This document shows positions 51,736 to 59,802 of a stretch of DNA of 64,000 nucleotides, one piece after another. The DNA comes from an uncultured Actinomycetes bacterium (GTDB lineage Bacteria; Actinomycetota; Coriobacteriia; Coriobacteriales; Atopobiaceae), in contig OMXZ01000007.1 of the NCBI GenBank assembly GCA_900315165.1, forward strand, positions 17,377-81,376. Direction: 5' to 3'. The first letter of the stretch is position 1. Every line of letters starts with the position of its first letter. The notes under the pieces were generated by a model, which made no database searches, was not told the origin of the DNA, and saw only the letters and a program-made list of their open reading frames with translations. A program made the position numbers and the translations under genes.

Positions 51736-52626
51736 ATGAATCCCCGTGGACTTGAAGGCTCCGTTGTCGCGCTCGTTACCCCCTTCGATGAGAACGGCCA
51801 GATCGACTTCCCGGCGCTCGACCGCCTGGTCGACTTCCACCTGCAGAACCACACCGACGGCATCCTCGTGCTGGGCACGACCGGCGAGTCGTCGCCCATG
51901 ACCGATGCCGAGGACTACGCCGTGGCCGAGCGCGTGGTCAAGGACGTCGCCGGCCGCATCCCCGTGATCGGCGGCGCCGGCTCCAATGCCACGCACGAGT
52001 CGCTGGCCAAGTCGCGCGGCTTGGCCGAGCTGGGCGTCGACGGCCTGCTGCTCATCACCCCCTACTACAACAAGTCGAACGAGGAGGGCATCTACCAGCA
52101 CTTCCTTGCCGTGCTCGACGACGTGGACCTGCCTGTGATCCTCTACAACATCCCCGGCCGCACGGGCTGCTCCATCAGCGAGCGCAACGTCGCGCGCCTC
52201 TGCACGCATCCCAACGTCATGGGCATCAAGGAGGCCTCGGGCAACATCTCCTACGCGTCCACCGTGGCCCAGTACCTCTCCGACGACTTCCGCATGTACT
52301 CCGGCAACGACGACATGGTCGTGCCCATCCTGTCGCTGGGCGGCTCGGGCGTAATCTCCGTCTGGGCCGACGTCCAGCCGCAGCTCGTGCACGATATGGT
52401 CATGAGCTACCTGGAGGGCGACGTGCGTCGTGCCCGCGATATCCAGATCAGCGGCCTTGAGCTGGTGCACTCGCTCTTCTGCGAAGTGAACCCGATTCCC
52501 GTCAAGGCGGCGCTGGCTATGATGGGCATGATCACCGAGAGCTACCGCCAGCCGCTCTGGCCGATGACCGACGAGCATCGCGCGCGCCTGCGTGCGGCGC
52601 TCGTGGCGGCCGGTGTGATCGAGTAG
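51736..52626 (+). CDS. dapA: 4-hydroxy-tetrahydrodipicolinate synthase
   Basis: 296 residues from ATG 51736 with AGAAAGGAAAC upstream. TIM-barrel class I lyase; the Schiff-base Lys is in VMGIKEASGNI (around residue 165), the Tyr in VILYNIPGRTG, and the pyruvate-binding GTTGESS motif is at residues 47-53. It condenses pyruvate with aspartate semialdehyde, the first committed step to lysine and meso-DAP. It is followed by dapB at 14 nt, so dapA-dapB-dapD form one transcript. Confidence 0.94.
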   Translation: MNPRGLEGSVVALVTPFDENGQIDFPALDRLVDFHLQNHTDGILVLGTTGESSPMTDAEDYAVAERVVKDVAGRIPVIGGAGSNATHESLAKSRGLAELGVDGLLLITPYYNKSNEEGIYQHFLAVLDDVDLPVILYNIPGRTGCSISERNVARLCTHPNVMGIKEASGNISYASTVAQYLSDDFRMYSGNDDMVVPILSLGGSGVISVWADVQPQLVHDMVMSYLEGDVRRARDIQISGLELVHSLFCEVNPIPVKAALAMMGMITESYRQPLWPMTDEHRARLRAALVAAGVIE

Positions 52627-52640
52627 GAGGGGAGACGGAC

Positions 52641-53366
52641 ATGGCATCAGCCATCGTAGTGGGTTCGGCGGGGCGCATGGGGCGCCTGCTCATGCAGGCC
52701 CTGCTGGAAAGCGGCGACTTCGATGCGGTGCGCGGGGTCGACGCCGGAAACGTGGGCGAGCTCGACACCGAGGCGCCCGCGGCTGACCTCGTGGTGGACT
52801 TCTCGCATCCGAGCGCCGTGCCGCATGTGGCGGCCTACGTCCGCCGGACCGGGGCGGCCCTCGTGTGCGGCACGACCGGTTTGGGCGAAGAGGAACTCGC
52901 CACCCTGCGCGACCTGGGCAAGGAGGCGCCCGTGGTCTGGTCGGGCAACTACTCGCTGGGCGTGGCGGCGCTGCGCCATGCGACACACCTGGTGTCCGAA
53001 GCCCTGCCTGGCTGGGACGCGGAGATCGTCGAGACCCACCACAACCTCAAGGCCGACGCCCCTTCCGGCACTGCAAAGATGCTGGTCGCCGAGGTGGACC
53101 CGACGGGCGAGCGTCCCGTGGTCTATGGCCGCGAGGGCATGGTGGGCGCCCGGCCTGCGGGCGAGATCGGCGTGCACGCCCTGCGCGGCGGCACGGTGGC
53201 GGGCACGCACGAGGTGCACTTCTTCGGGACCGACGAGGAGGTCTGCCTGACCCACCGCGCGGCGAGTCGGCAGATCTTCGTGACCGGGGCGGTTGCTGCG
53301 GCGCATCGCCTGCTGGCCAAGCCGGCGGGTTTCTATACCTTTGACGACCTGATGTTTGGAGCATAG
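52641..53366 (+). CDS. dapB: 4-hydroxy-tetrahydrodipicolinate reductase
   Basis: 241 residues. The N-terminal NAD(P)-binding motif is [12 protein letters not shown], the CGTTGLG motif is at about residue 75, and the catalytic [15 protein letters not shown] sequence supplies His and Lys. The start has GTAGGAGGGGAGAC upstream. It catalyses the second step from DapA product to tetrahydrodipicolinate. It is slightly shorter than E. coli DapB (273), as is common in Actinobacteria and Firmicutes. The dapD gene begins 2 nt after its stop. Confidence 0.93.
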   Translation: MASAIVVGSAGRMGRLLMQALLESGDFDAVRGVDAGNVGELDTEAPAADLVVDFSHPSAVPHVAAYVRRTGAALVCGTTGLGEEELATLRDLGKEAPVVWSGNYSLGVAALRHATHLVSEALPGWDAEIVETHHNLKADAPSGTAKMLVAEVDPTGERPVVYGREGMVGARPAGEIGVHALRGGTVAGTHEVHFFGTDEEVCLTHRAASRQIFVTGAVAAAHRLLAKPAGFYTFDDLMFGA

Positions 53367-53368
53367 CG

Positions 53369-54184
53369 ATGGGGAAGACAAACGAGGTGGCAGCGCCCGA
53401 GGCGGCGTCCGAAGCGACGGTCGGAGCTGCGACGACGCCAACTGCAGCGTCCGCGACGCCGACGACGGCGCCCGACGACATGAGCGCCCAGGCGATCATC
53501 GACTACATCGCCACCGCACCCAAGAAGACCCCGGCAAAGGCCTACGTCCGCCTGAGTCCGGGCGCACAGGTGGACTGGCCCGCGGGCGCGCATGTCTTCG
53601 GCGGTCCGGAGGGCTTGGTCGTCTTCGCGGAGCACGCGCCGCTCATGGCCGCGCTCGCGTCGGCGGGGGCCGGCGTGGAGGACGCGGTCGTGGAGTGCGA
53701 CCGCCGCAACTCTGGCGTGCCCCTGCTCGACATTTCCGGCGTCAATGCCCGCATCGAGCCCGGCGCGATTATCCGCGACCGTGTGGAGATCGGCGACAAC
53801 GCCGTGATCATGATGGGCGCCATCATCAACATCGGAGCCGTGGTCGGCCCGGGCACCATGATCGACATGGGCGTCGTGCTGGGCGGCCGTGCCATCGTGG
53901 GCGCCCGCTGCCACATCGGCGCAGGTACCGTGCTCGCCGGCGTCGTGGAGCCCGCGTCCGCCACGCCCGTGGTGGTCGAGGACGATGTGATGGTCGGCGC
54001 CAACTGCGTGGTGCTCGAGGGCTGCCGCGTGGGTGCGGGCGCCGTGGTGGCCGCCGGAGCCGTCGTGACCCAGGACGTTCCGCCCCACACCGTGGTGGCC
54101 GGCTGCCCCGCCCGCGTGATCAAGCAGGTCGACGCCCGCACCGCGGGCAAGACCGCGCTGGTAGATGCCCTGCGTTCGCTCTAG
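53369..54184 (+). CDS. dapH: Tetrahydrodipicolinate N-acetyltransferase (DapH-type), with N-terminal extension
   Basis: 271 residues. The left-handed beta-helix with hexapeptide repeats covers about residues 125-245 ([20 protein letters not shown], then [16 protein letters not shown]). The DapH N-terminal part begins at [20 protein letters not shown] (residue 38). Residues 1-37 are an Ala/Thr/Pro-rich stretch not usual in the family. The ATG at 53369 has GGAG 7 nt upstream while the internal ATG at 53480 has none, so the longer form is preferred. An acetyl-type DapD agrees with the aminotransferase and deacetylase in the same cluster. Confidence 0.88.
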   Translation: MGKTNEVAAPEAASEATVGAATTPTAASATPTTAPDDMSAQAIIDYIATAPKKTPAKAYVRLSPGAQVDWPAGAHVFGGPEGLVVFAEHAPLMAALASAGAGVEDAVVECDRRNSGVPLLDISGVNARIEPGAIIRDRVEIGDNAVIMMGAIINIGAVVGPGTMIDMGVVLGGRAIVGARCHIGAGTVLAGVVEPASATPVVVEDDVMVGANCVVLEGCRVGAGAVVAAGAVVTQDVPPHTVVAGCPARVIKQVDARTAGKTALVDALRSL

Positions 54185-54261
54185 CCCCGCCATCACTAGC
54201 GTCATCGCCGCGCCGCACCGCATCCATCGCGGTCCGTAAAACCGATGTAAGAGGTCCGTCA

Positions 54262-54296
54262 GGGGTCCGCCACCTGCCGAAACGCTGGCGGACCCC
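54262..54296. other. Strong hairpin after dapH
   Basis: GGGGTCCGCCA (54262-54272) pairs perfectly with TGGCGGACCCC (54286-54296). There is no T run on either strand, so it may be a weak terminator or an RNA-stabilising element. Confidence 0.5.
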
Positions 54297-54356
54297 GCTG
54301 CTATCGTGTCCCCCGACAGATATTCTTGTACCTGTTGGCAGTCGCGAGGAGGACCT

Positions 54357-55616
54357 ATGGCCGGCGGACTCATGAGCTTCAAGTTCACAAAGGAAGAGCG
54401 CAACTGGGTGGGTTACGACGTGGGCAATTCCGCCCTGGTTATGCTCAACACCTCCGTCGTCCCCATCTATTTCAATAGCCTGCTCACGGGCGGTGACTCC
54501 GACCAGCTCGTGGTCCTGTGGGGCCTCGCCCAGACCGTGGCCTCGCTGGTCGTGGCGATCTTGATGCCTCTGCTCGGCTCCCTGGCCGACCGCAAGGACA
54601 TGAAGGTCAAGTTCTTCCTGGGCTTCTTCCTGACGGGACTTGTGGGCTGCCTGGCTCTGGCGATCCCGATGGGCGCCACGCCCTTCCTGGTCGTCTTCGT
54701 GATCTGCACCATCGGCCTCAATAGCTCGATGACCTTCTACGACTCCATGCTCACGGACATCACGACCGACGACCGCATGGACAACGTGAGCTCCGCCGGC
54801 TACGCCTGGGGCTACATCGGCTCCTGCGTGCCCTTCATCGTGTGCCTCGCCCTGATTCTCGTGGGCCCCAAGGCAGGCTTCATCTCGACCCAGGGCGCCT
54901 GCCGGCTGGCCTTCGTCATCACCGCGGCCTGGTGGCTCGCCTTCACGGTGCCCCTGGTCAAATCCTACAAACAGACCCACTGGCGTGACGCCGGCGACAC
55001 GAGCGTCAAGGCCACCTTCCACGAGCTCGGCGTCACGATGCACGAGATCGGCCGCGACAAGGTCGTCCTCACCTACATGATCGCCTTCTTCTTCTACATC
55101 GACGGCGTCCACACCGTGATCAGCATGGCCACCAGCTACGGCACGGCTCTCGGCATCAGCTCCACCCAGCTCGTGCTCGCCCTGCTCGTCACCCAGTTCG
55201 TGGCCTTCCCCTCGGCCATCGCCTATGGCCGCCTGGCCGGCAAGTACGGCACGCTCAAGATGATCCGCATCGCCGTTGTGGCCTACTGCGGCATCGTCCT
55301 GTTCGCGGCCTTCCTGCTCAAGAGCGCGACCGAGTTCTGGATCCTGGCCATCACCGTGGGCCTCTTCCAGGGCGGCGTCCAGGCGCTCAGCCGCAGCTAC
55401 TTCGGCAAGATCATCCCCAAGGACAAGTCCAACGAGTACTACGGCTTCTTCGACATCTTCGGCCGCTACGCCTCCGTCATGGGCACGGCGATCGTCTCTG
55501 GCGTCACGGCCGCCACGAGCAACAGCTCGCTCGGCGTCCTGTCCGTGGGCATCCTGCTGATCGTCGGCCTGGTCATGCTCTTCAAGCTCCCCGCGGATAG
55601 GCCGGTGGGCGAGTAA
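54357..55616 (+). CDS. MFS transporter, UMF1/Atg22-like
   Basis: 419 residues from ATG 54357 (GAGGAGGACCT upstream). About 12 helices. The N-terminal TKEERNWVGYDVGNSALVML is the signature of the UMF1/vacuole-effluxer (Atg22-like) branch of the major facilitator superfamily, and GVQALSRSYFGKIIPKDKSN lies between TM10 and TM11. Yeast Atg22 exports amino acids from the vacuole; the bacterial substrates are not established. It stands alone between the lysine cluster and a LytTR gene. Confidence 0.85.
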   Translation: MAGGLMSFKFTKEERNWVGYDVGNSALVMLNTSVVPIYFNSLLTGGDSDQLVVLWGLAQTVASLVVAILMPLLGSLADRKDMKVKFFLGFFLTGLVGCLALAIPMGATPFLVVFVICTIGLNSSMTFYDSMLTDITTDDRMDNVSSAGYAWGYIGSCVPFIVCLALILVGPKAGFISTQGACRLAFVITAAWWLAFTVPLVKSYKQTHWRDAGDTSVKATFHELGVTMHEIGRDKVVLTYMIAFFFYIDGVHTVISMATSYGTALGISSTQLVLALLVTQFVAFPSAIAYGRLAGKYGTLKMIRIAVVAYCGIVLFAAFLLKSATEFWILAITVGLFQGGVQALSRSYFGKIIPKDKSNEYYGFFDIFGRYASVMGTAIVSGVTAATSNSSLGVLSVGILLIVGLVMLFKLPADRPVGE

Positions 55617-55697
55617 CATTCCCCAGCGCCTGCTTTTGGCGCGCGACCTTCTTGGCGTACAATGTAGGCCGTTGTGTCGACAAGAAAGGTACGGCTT

Positions 55698-56453
55698 ATG
55701 GTGCGCGCGCTGATTGTGGATGACGAGGCCCCGGCTCGGTTCGAGCTTCGATCCCTGCTCGAGGAGACCGGGCGCGTGGAGGCTATCACGGAGGCGTCCA
55801 GCGCAAAAGAGGCCGTGACCTGCCTGGTCCAGAGCCGCGAGCACAAGGCCGACGCGATCGACGTCATCTTCCTCGACGTCTCCATGCCCAAGACCAGCGG
55901 CATGCAGCTGGCCGACGCCCTGCACAAGCTCAAGAACCCGCCCGCGATCGTCTTTGTGACCGCCTACAGCGAGTATGCCCTGGAGGCCTTCGGCGTCGAC
56001 GCCGTCGACTATCTCATGAAGCCCGTCGAGATGGACCGCCTCCAGCAGGCCATCACCAAGGTCGAGCAGCGCCTCAAGGTCGCGTCCGCTCCCGCCGCAA
56101 ATGCGCAGGCACCAACCGGCTCCGAGCGCATCCCCGTGGAGAAGGGCGGCCACAAGGTCCTCGTCCCCATCAACCAGATCCGCTACGTCGAGGCCAAGGA
56201 CGACTATTCCTGCATCTACACGGCCGACGACCGCTACCTCTCGACCATCTCGCTGGCCAAGCTCGAGCAGCGCCTCACCCCGCACGGCTTCTACCGCGTG
56301 CATCGCGGCTACATCGTCAATCTCGAGTACGTCCAGGACTTCGTCACCGTGTCGGGCGGCGTGGTCCAGCTCGGCCTGCGCGACGTCGAGGACAAGAAGA
56401 TTCCGGTCTCGCGCCGCCGCGTCGTCGCCGTCAAACGTATGCTCGGCTTGTAG
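55698..56453 (+). CDS. LytTR-family response regulator
   Basis: 251 residues from ATG 55698 (AAGAAAGG upstream). The receiver domain has the acidic pair (VDDE, residues 8-11), the phosphoacceptor Asp60 (FLDVSMPKTSG) and Lys in YLMKPVEM. The C-terminal LytTR DNA-binding domain (residues 145-251) carries RYVEAKDDYSCIYT and HRGYIVNLEYVQDF. The matching kinase is probably the LytS-type protein at 59.8-61.2 kb. LytTR systems often control cell-envelope or uptake genes. Target sites were not identified. Confidence 0.9.
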   Translation: MVRALIVDDEAPARFELRSLLEETGRVEAITEASSAKEAVTCLVQSREHKADAIDVIFLDVSMPKTSGMQLADALHKLKNPPAIVFVTAYSEYALEAFGVDAVDYLMKPVEMDRLQQAITKVEQRLKVASAPAANAQAPTGSERIPVEKGGHKVLVPINQIRYVEAKDDYSCIYTADDRYLSTISLAKLEQRLTPHGFYRVHRGYIVNLEYVQDFVTVSGGVVQLGLRDVEDKKIPVSRRRVVAVKRMLGL

Positions 56454-56455
56454 CC

Positions 56456-56941
56456 ATGCGCTACGACATCGTCTCCGACACCCACGGCTGGCTGGCGCCC
56501 GAGCTGCTCGACGCCCTGCAGGGTGCCGATACGATCGTGCACGCCGGCGATTGCTGCAGTCCCGAAGACTATAAGCAGCTCGCCAAGATCGCGCCCGTCC
56601 ACATGTGCCTGGGCAACAACGATTACGACCCCTACGCCTACCCGCCCGACGTGGACAAGCTCGTCAAGTTCTTCTCCGAGGGGCTGCGCTGGCAGATCTG
56701 CCACTACCAGCAGCGCCTCAAGCTGGCCGATTGCGACATTGCCATCTGCGGCCACACCCACCGGCCCCTTATCGAGCGCGACGTCCGCACCGGCACCCTG
56801 GTCATGAACCCGGGCAGCCCCACCTACCCGCGCGGCAGCGGCGCCACCATGGGCCGCATCATCATCGAGGACGGCAAGGTCGCTGACGCGCGCATTATCC
56901 CGCTCGAGATCAATCCCGCGAGCCGCTGGTTGTCGTTCTAA
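56456..56941 (+). CDS. Metallophosphoesterase (YfcE/MJ0936-like)
   Basis: 161 residues, starting 2 nt after the LytTR stop. The calcineurin-like metal-site motifs are present: DTHGW, HAGDCC, GNND and GHTHRP. Proteins of this size and motif set (YfcE type) hydrolyse phosphodiesters in vitro; the natural substrate is uncertain. It is likely translated together with the response regulator. Confidence 0.88.
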   Translation: MRYDIVSDTHGWLAPELLDALQGADTIVHAGDCCSPEDYKQLAKIAPVHMCLGNNDYDPYAYPPDVDKLVKFFSEGLRWQICHYQQRLKLADCDIAICGHTHRPLIERDVRTGTLVMNPGSPTYPRGSGATMGRIIIEDGKVADARIIPLEINPASRWLSF

Positions 56942-56952
56942 CGAATCCCGAC

Positions 56953-57122
56953 GCGGGCCGGACGGGCACGTGCTGGGCTCCATTGCGGCTAAGCGAGCGG
57001 CCCTCCGCGGTACGCTGGCCGCATAGCTCGCGGCTGCACCGCTCGGCAGATGCGGCTACCCGCGTACCGCTCCGTATCGCTCAGCCGTAAAAGTGCGCCC
57101 AGCACGCGCCCGTCCGGCCCGC
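56953..57122. repeat. Imperfect 72-bp inverted repeat
   Basis: The left arm (56953-57024) and right arm (57050-57122) match end to end at roughly three quarters of positions, with a perfect 15-bp outer part (GCGGGCCGGACGGGC against 57108-57122) and a second match at the inner end (CCGCAT/ATGCGG). The spacer is 25 nt. It lies in the 560-bp gap between the phosphoesterase and trxA. Confidence 0.65.
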
Positions 57123-57135
57123 CGCGCATTTCGGG

Positions 57136-57362
57136 ACCCCTCTTCGAGATTCTGACCCTTCTGAGTCACCCTGCTGCACGAGAGCCTTTGCAAAGGTGCT
57201 GGTAGCCGGGCTGTTGTCAAACCTCGGGGATACATCGCATAAAACCGATAGTACAAAAGCTTATGTATGCAGGTAGATGCGTCGTAAAAAAACGGCCAAC
57301 GCTCTCATGGAGGCTATCAAAATGCCTAATGACTCAGAAGGGTCAATATCTCGAAGAGGGGT
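57136..57362. mobile_element. MITE-like element with 33-bp terminal inverted repeats
   Basis: The left end ACCCCTCTTCGAGATTCTGA (57136 onward, to 57168) and the right end (57330-57362) are inverse copies with two mismatches in 33 bp. The 227-bp interior is AT-richer than the region and has no gene. The bases just outside are TTCGGG (57130-57135) and ATCGGG (57363-57368), a possible 6-bp target duplication with one change. A non-autonomous transposable element is the simplest reading. Confidence 0.55.
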
Positions 57363-57397
57363 ATCGGGCAAGCTGCTGTCGCCTCCGATGAAAGAGA

Positions 57398-57427
57398 AGA
57401 GGGGCGAGACTTATACCTCGCCCCTCT
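57398..57427 (-). terminator. Terminator of thioredoxin gene (minus strand)
   Basis: AGAGGGGCGAG (57398-57408) pairs perfectly with CTCGCCCCTCT (57417-57427). On the minus strand a TTCTCTTTC tail follows. It lies 77 nt past the trxA stop. Confidence 0.8.
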
Positions 57428-57503
57428 GTACTGGAGGACATATGGTGCTGCGGCGCCGCCGATACCAGTGATGGATTTGGGGTCGGCGCCGATGAAGCGC
57501 GCC

Positions 57504-57821
57504 TTACAGCGCAGCCTTGAGCTGGCTCGCGAGCGTGGCCTTGGGCATCGCGCCTACGAACTGCTGTGCGGGCTGACCGTCCTTGAAGAGGATCAGCGTC
57601 GGGATCGAGACGATGCCGAAACGCTGCGCCAGCTCGCCCTGCTCGTCCACGTTGCACTTGTACACATCGAGCTGGTCGGCCATGTCGTCGGAGATCTCCT
57701 CGACCACGGGGCCCATCGCGCGGCAGGGGCCGCACCAGCTCGCCCAGAAGTCCACCAGGGTCGCCTTGCCGCCGGACACCGCCACGTCGAAGTTGGCGGA
57801 CGTCAATTCCTTGGAAGCCAT
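57504..57821 (-). CDS. trxA: Thioredoxin
   Basis: 105 residues from the ATG at 57821 (GAGG 8 nt upstream), the standard size. The WCGPC redox motif is at residues 28-32 (DFWASWCGPCRAMGP), the cis-Pro is in IVSIPTLILFKDG, and GxxPKATL closes the fold. It is a general cytoplasmic disulfide reductant. Its strand is opposite to its neighbours and it has its own promoter region shared with the divergent gene at 57.9 kb. Confidence 0.95.
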   Translation of the reverse strand: MASKELTSANFDVAVSGGKATLVDFWASWCGPCRAMGPVVEEISDDMADQLDVYKCNVDEQGELAQRFGIVSIPTLILFKDGQPAQQFVGAMPKATLASQLKAAL

Positions 57822-57935
57822 TTCGTACCTCATTTCCCGATCGGGGTTTGCAAAACGTGCAGTCTTGATGTGCTCTATACCCATTTTGCGGGCATCGTTG
57901 CAGTTACTATGTGTGATGTGGATGAAGGGGGCGCT

Positions 57936-58526
57936 ATGGCAGGCATGCACACAAGCGGACAGGAGCGGCGGGCGGCCTATGTGGCCAAGACGCGCAGGGA
58001 GGTCGCGACCTTGGCGGAGCGCGGGGTCGTGCTCGCGGGCAACGCCTTCTCGTCCGTGCTGATCGTCAAGGGCGAGCTCTCTGCCGACGAGCTGGCCGGT
58101 GGGCCGCTGCTCGCGGGGCCCGACGGCGTCGCATTGCACAAGGCGCTGGCCTCGCTCGGCTACGCGCCCGAGGACTGGGCGGGGCTTTCGACGCTCATGA
58201 AGATGGACATGCGATCGGGGGGTCAGACGGATGCGCGTGCGAGTGTGCTCGCAGGGGAGGGCAGGGTGCCCCTCGCGCCCGGACTCTTCCGCATGGCGGT
58301 CGCGGCGCTCGGCCCCTCCACAGTGATCATCTGCGACGATGCGGCCGCGGCAGCCTTTTGCGCGGCCTACGGGGTCCCGGCGCTCCAGCCGGGCGTCGTG
58401 GCCGACGTGCTCGGGATGCGCGTGCTGCACCTGGGCGGGTTCGCTGCCGCGCTCGCAGACCCGCAGCGCAAGCAGTGGGCCTGGGCCTGCCTCAAGCGCG
58501 TGCCGCCGCTGACGGAACCGTATTAG
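57936..58526 (+). CDS. Hypothetical protein, faintly uracil-DNA-glycosylase-like
   Basis: 196 residues from ATG 57936 (GAAGGGGG upstream). The arrangement VLAGNAFSSVLIVKGELS, then GGPLLAGPDGVALHKAL and LASLGYAPEDW resembles the beginning of UDG-superfamily folds (x-V-x-GE ... G-PLxGxxG). The later part has TVIICDDAAAAAFCAAYGV. The usual catalytic motifs of known UDG families are not clear, so activity cannot be claimed. It is divergent from trxA and is followed by the glycosyltransferase at 46 nt. Confidence 0.5.
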   Translation: MAGMHTSGQERRAAYVAKTRREVATLAERGVVLAGNAFSSVLIVKGELSADELAGGPLLAGPDGVALHKALASLGYAPEDWAGLSTLMKMDMRSGGQTDARASVLAGEGRVPLAPGLFRMAVAALGPSTVIICDDAAAAAFCAAYGVPALQPGVVADVLGMRVLHLGGFAAALADPQRKQWAWACLKRVPPLTEPY

Positions 58527-58572
58527 AATGGCACGGTAGGCGCACGTTTGCGAGGAGGTCGCAGGAAGCTCC

Positions 58573-59802
58573 GTGAACCCGGTCATCGTCATACCCTCCT
58601 ATTGGACGGATGCCGAGCACCTGCCCGCGATGGGCGAGATCGGTGTCTACGACCATGCGACCCCCATTACCAAGCCGATGCCCGAGCTCGAGACTTGCCT
58701 TTCCTCTCTTGAAAAAGTTCGCGGCGTCCTGCGCGTGATCGTCCTTCTAGTCGCGCCGCGCGCCTGCGCCGCCGGGGCCCGCGCCCGCGTGGAGAGCATC
58801 TGCCGCCAGCATGCCGACCTGGGCGTGATGATCGTCGGCGACCCCGAGGCCGACACGATCCGCCGCGCCGTCGAGCACATCGCCCCCAACCTGCAGCAGG
58901 AGGCCCTGTCCCTCCGGGGGTACGGTGCCATCCGCAACATGGGCCTCGCCGTGGCGGCCACCCTCGGCCATGACGTGGTCGTCTTCCTGGATGACGACGA
59001 GGTGGTGGAGGACGAGGACTTCCTGATCAAGGCCGTCTACGGCCTCGGTAACTCCAATCGGCAGGGCCTGCCCATCCTCGCAAAGACGGGATACTTCCTC
59101 GACCGAGAGGGCTCCCCGTACGCGCGGGAGGGCAAGCCGCGCTGGTGCGACCGTTTCTGGTCCAAGCGACCCGAGTTCAACGAGTGGATGCGCCACGCGC
59201 TCGGCGGTACGCGCATCTGCCGGTCCAACGTCCTATGTGGCGGCTGCTTCGCTGTGTCGGCTGACGCCTACACGCGCGTCGCCTTCGATCCCGAAATCAC
59301 CCGTGGCGAGGACCTCGACTACCTCTTCAACCTACGCATGAACGGAATCGACGTCTGGTTCGACGGCGACTGGTGCGTGAAGCACATGCCGCCCCCGACC
59401 CCCTCGCATGCCGCCCGTTTCCAGCAGGACGTGTACCGCTGGTGCTACGAGGTGGTCAAGCTGCGCCTCTGCAACCAGACCATCGGCATGCGCCAGGTGC
59501 GCCCCTCGTCCCTGCAGCCCTACCCGGCCGCCTGGATCTCGGAGGAGGTCTATCGCCGTATCCGCCGCACGGCCCTGCGCCGCGCCATCGCCTGCCGCGA
59601 GCACGCGTCCTACTTCTACGTGTGGGAGCGGGGCTACCGCCAGGCGCGCGAGTGGGCGAGCCGGGCAGGCTACGGCTACCTCGCCTTCCAGACCTTCTGG
59701 CCGCGCGTGATGGCCATGCTGTGGGATAATCAGCTCTTGGCTGCAAAGCTCGTGCGGATGGGCACCCCGCCCGCACTGCCCGGTCAGGAGAGCAAAGCGT
59801 GA
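58573..59802 (+). CDS. GT-A-type (family 2-like) glycosyltransferase
   Basis: 409 residues from a GTG start at 58573 with GCAGGAAG upstream. The N-terminal nucleotide-sugar domain has VIVIPSYWTDAEHL, the metal-binding DxD in VVFLDDDEVVED (around residue 139) and a late catalytic acidic motif GEDLDYLFN (around residue 246). A C-terminal basic, helical part has no clear membrane anchor. The substrate is probably an envelope or secreted glycan precursor. Its stop overlaps the kinase start by 4 nt, so the two are coupled, an unusual partner for a sensor kinase. Confidence 0.72.
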   Translation: MNPVIVIPSYWTDAEHLPAMGEIGVYDHATPITKPMPELETCLSSLEKVRGVLRVIVLLVAPRACAAGARARVESICRQHADLGVMIVGDPEADTIRRAVEHIAPNLQQEALSLRGYGAIRNMGLAVAATLGHDVVVFLDDDEVVEDEDFLIKAVYGLGNSNRQGLPILAKTGYFLDREGSPYAREGKPRWCDRFWSKRPEFNEWMRHALGGTRICRSNVLCGGCFAVSADAYTRVAFDPEITRGEDLDYLFNLRMNGIDVWFDGDWCVKHMPPPTPSHAARFQQDVYRWCYEVVKLRLCNQTIGMRQVRPSSLQPYPAAWISEEVYRRIRRTALRRAIACREHASYFYVWERGYRQAREWASRAGYGYLAFQTFWPRVMAMLWDNQLLAAKLVRMGTPPALPGQESKA

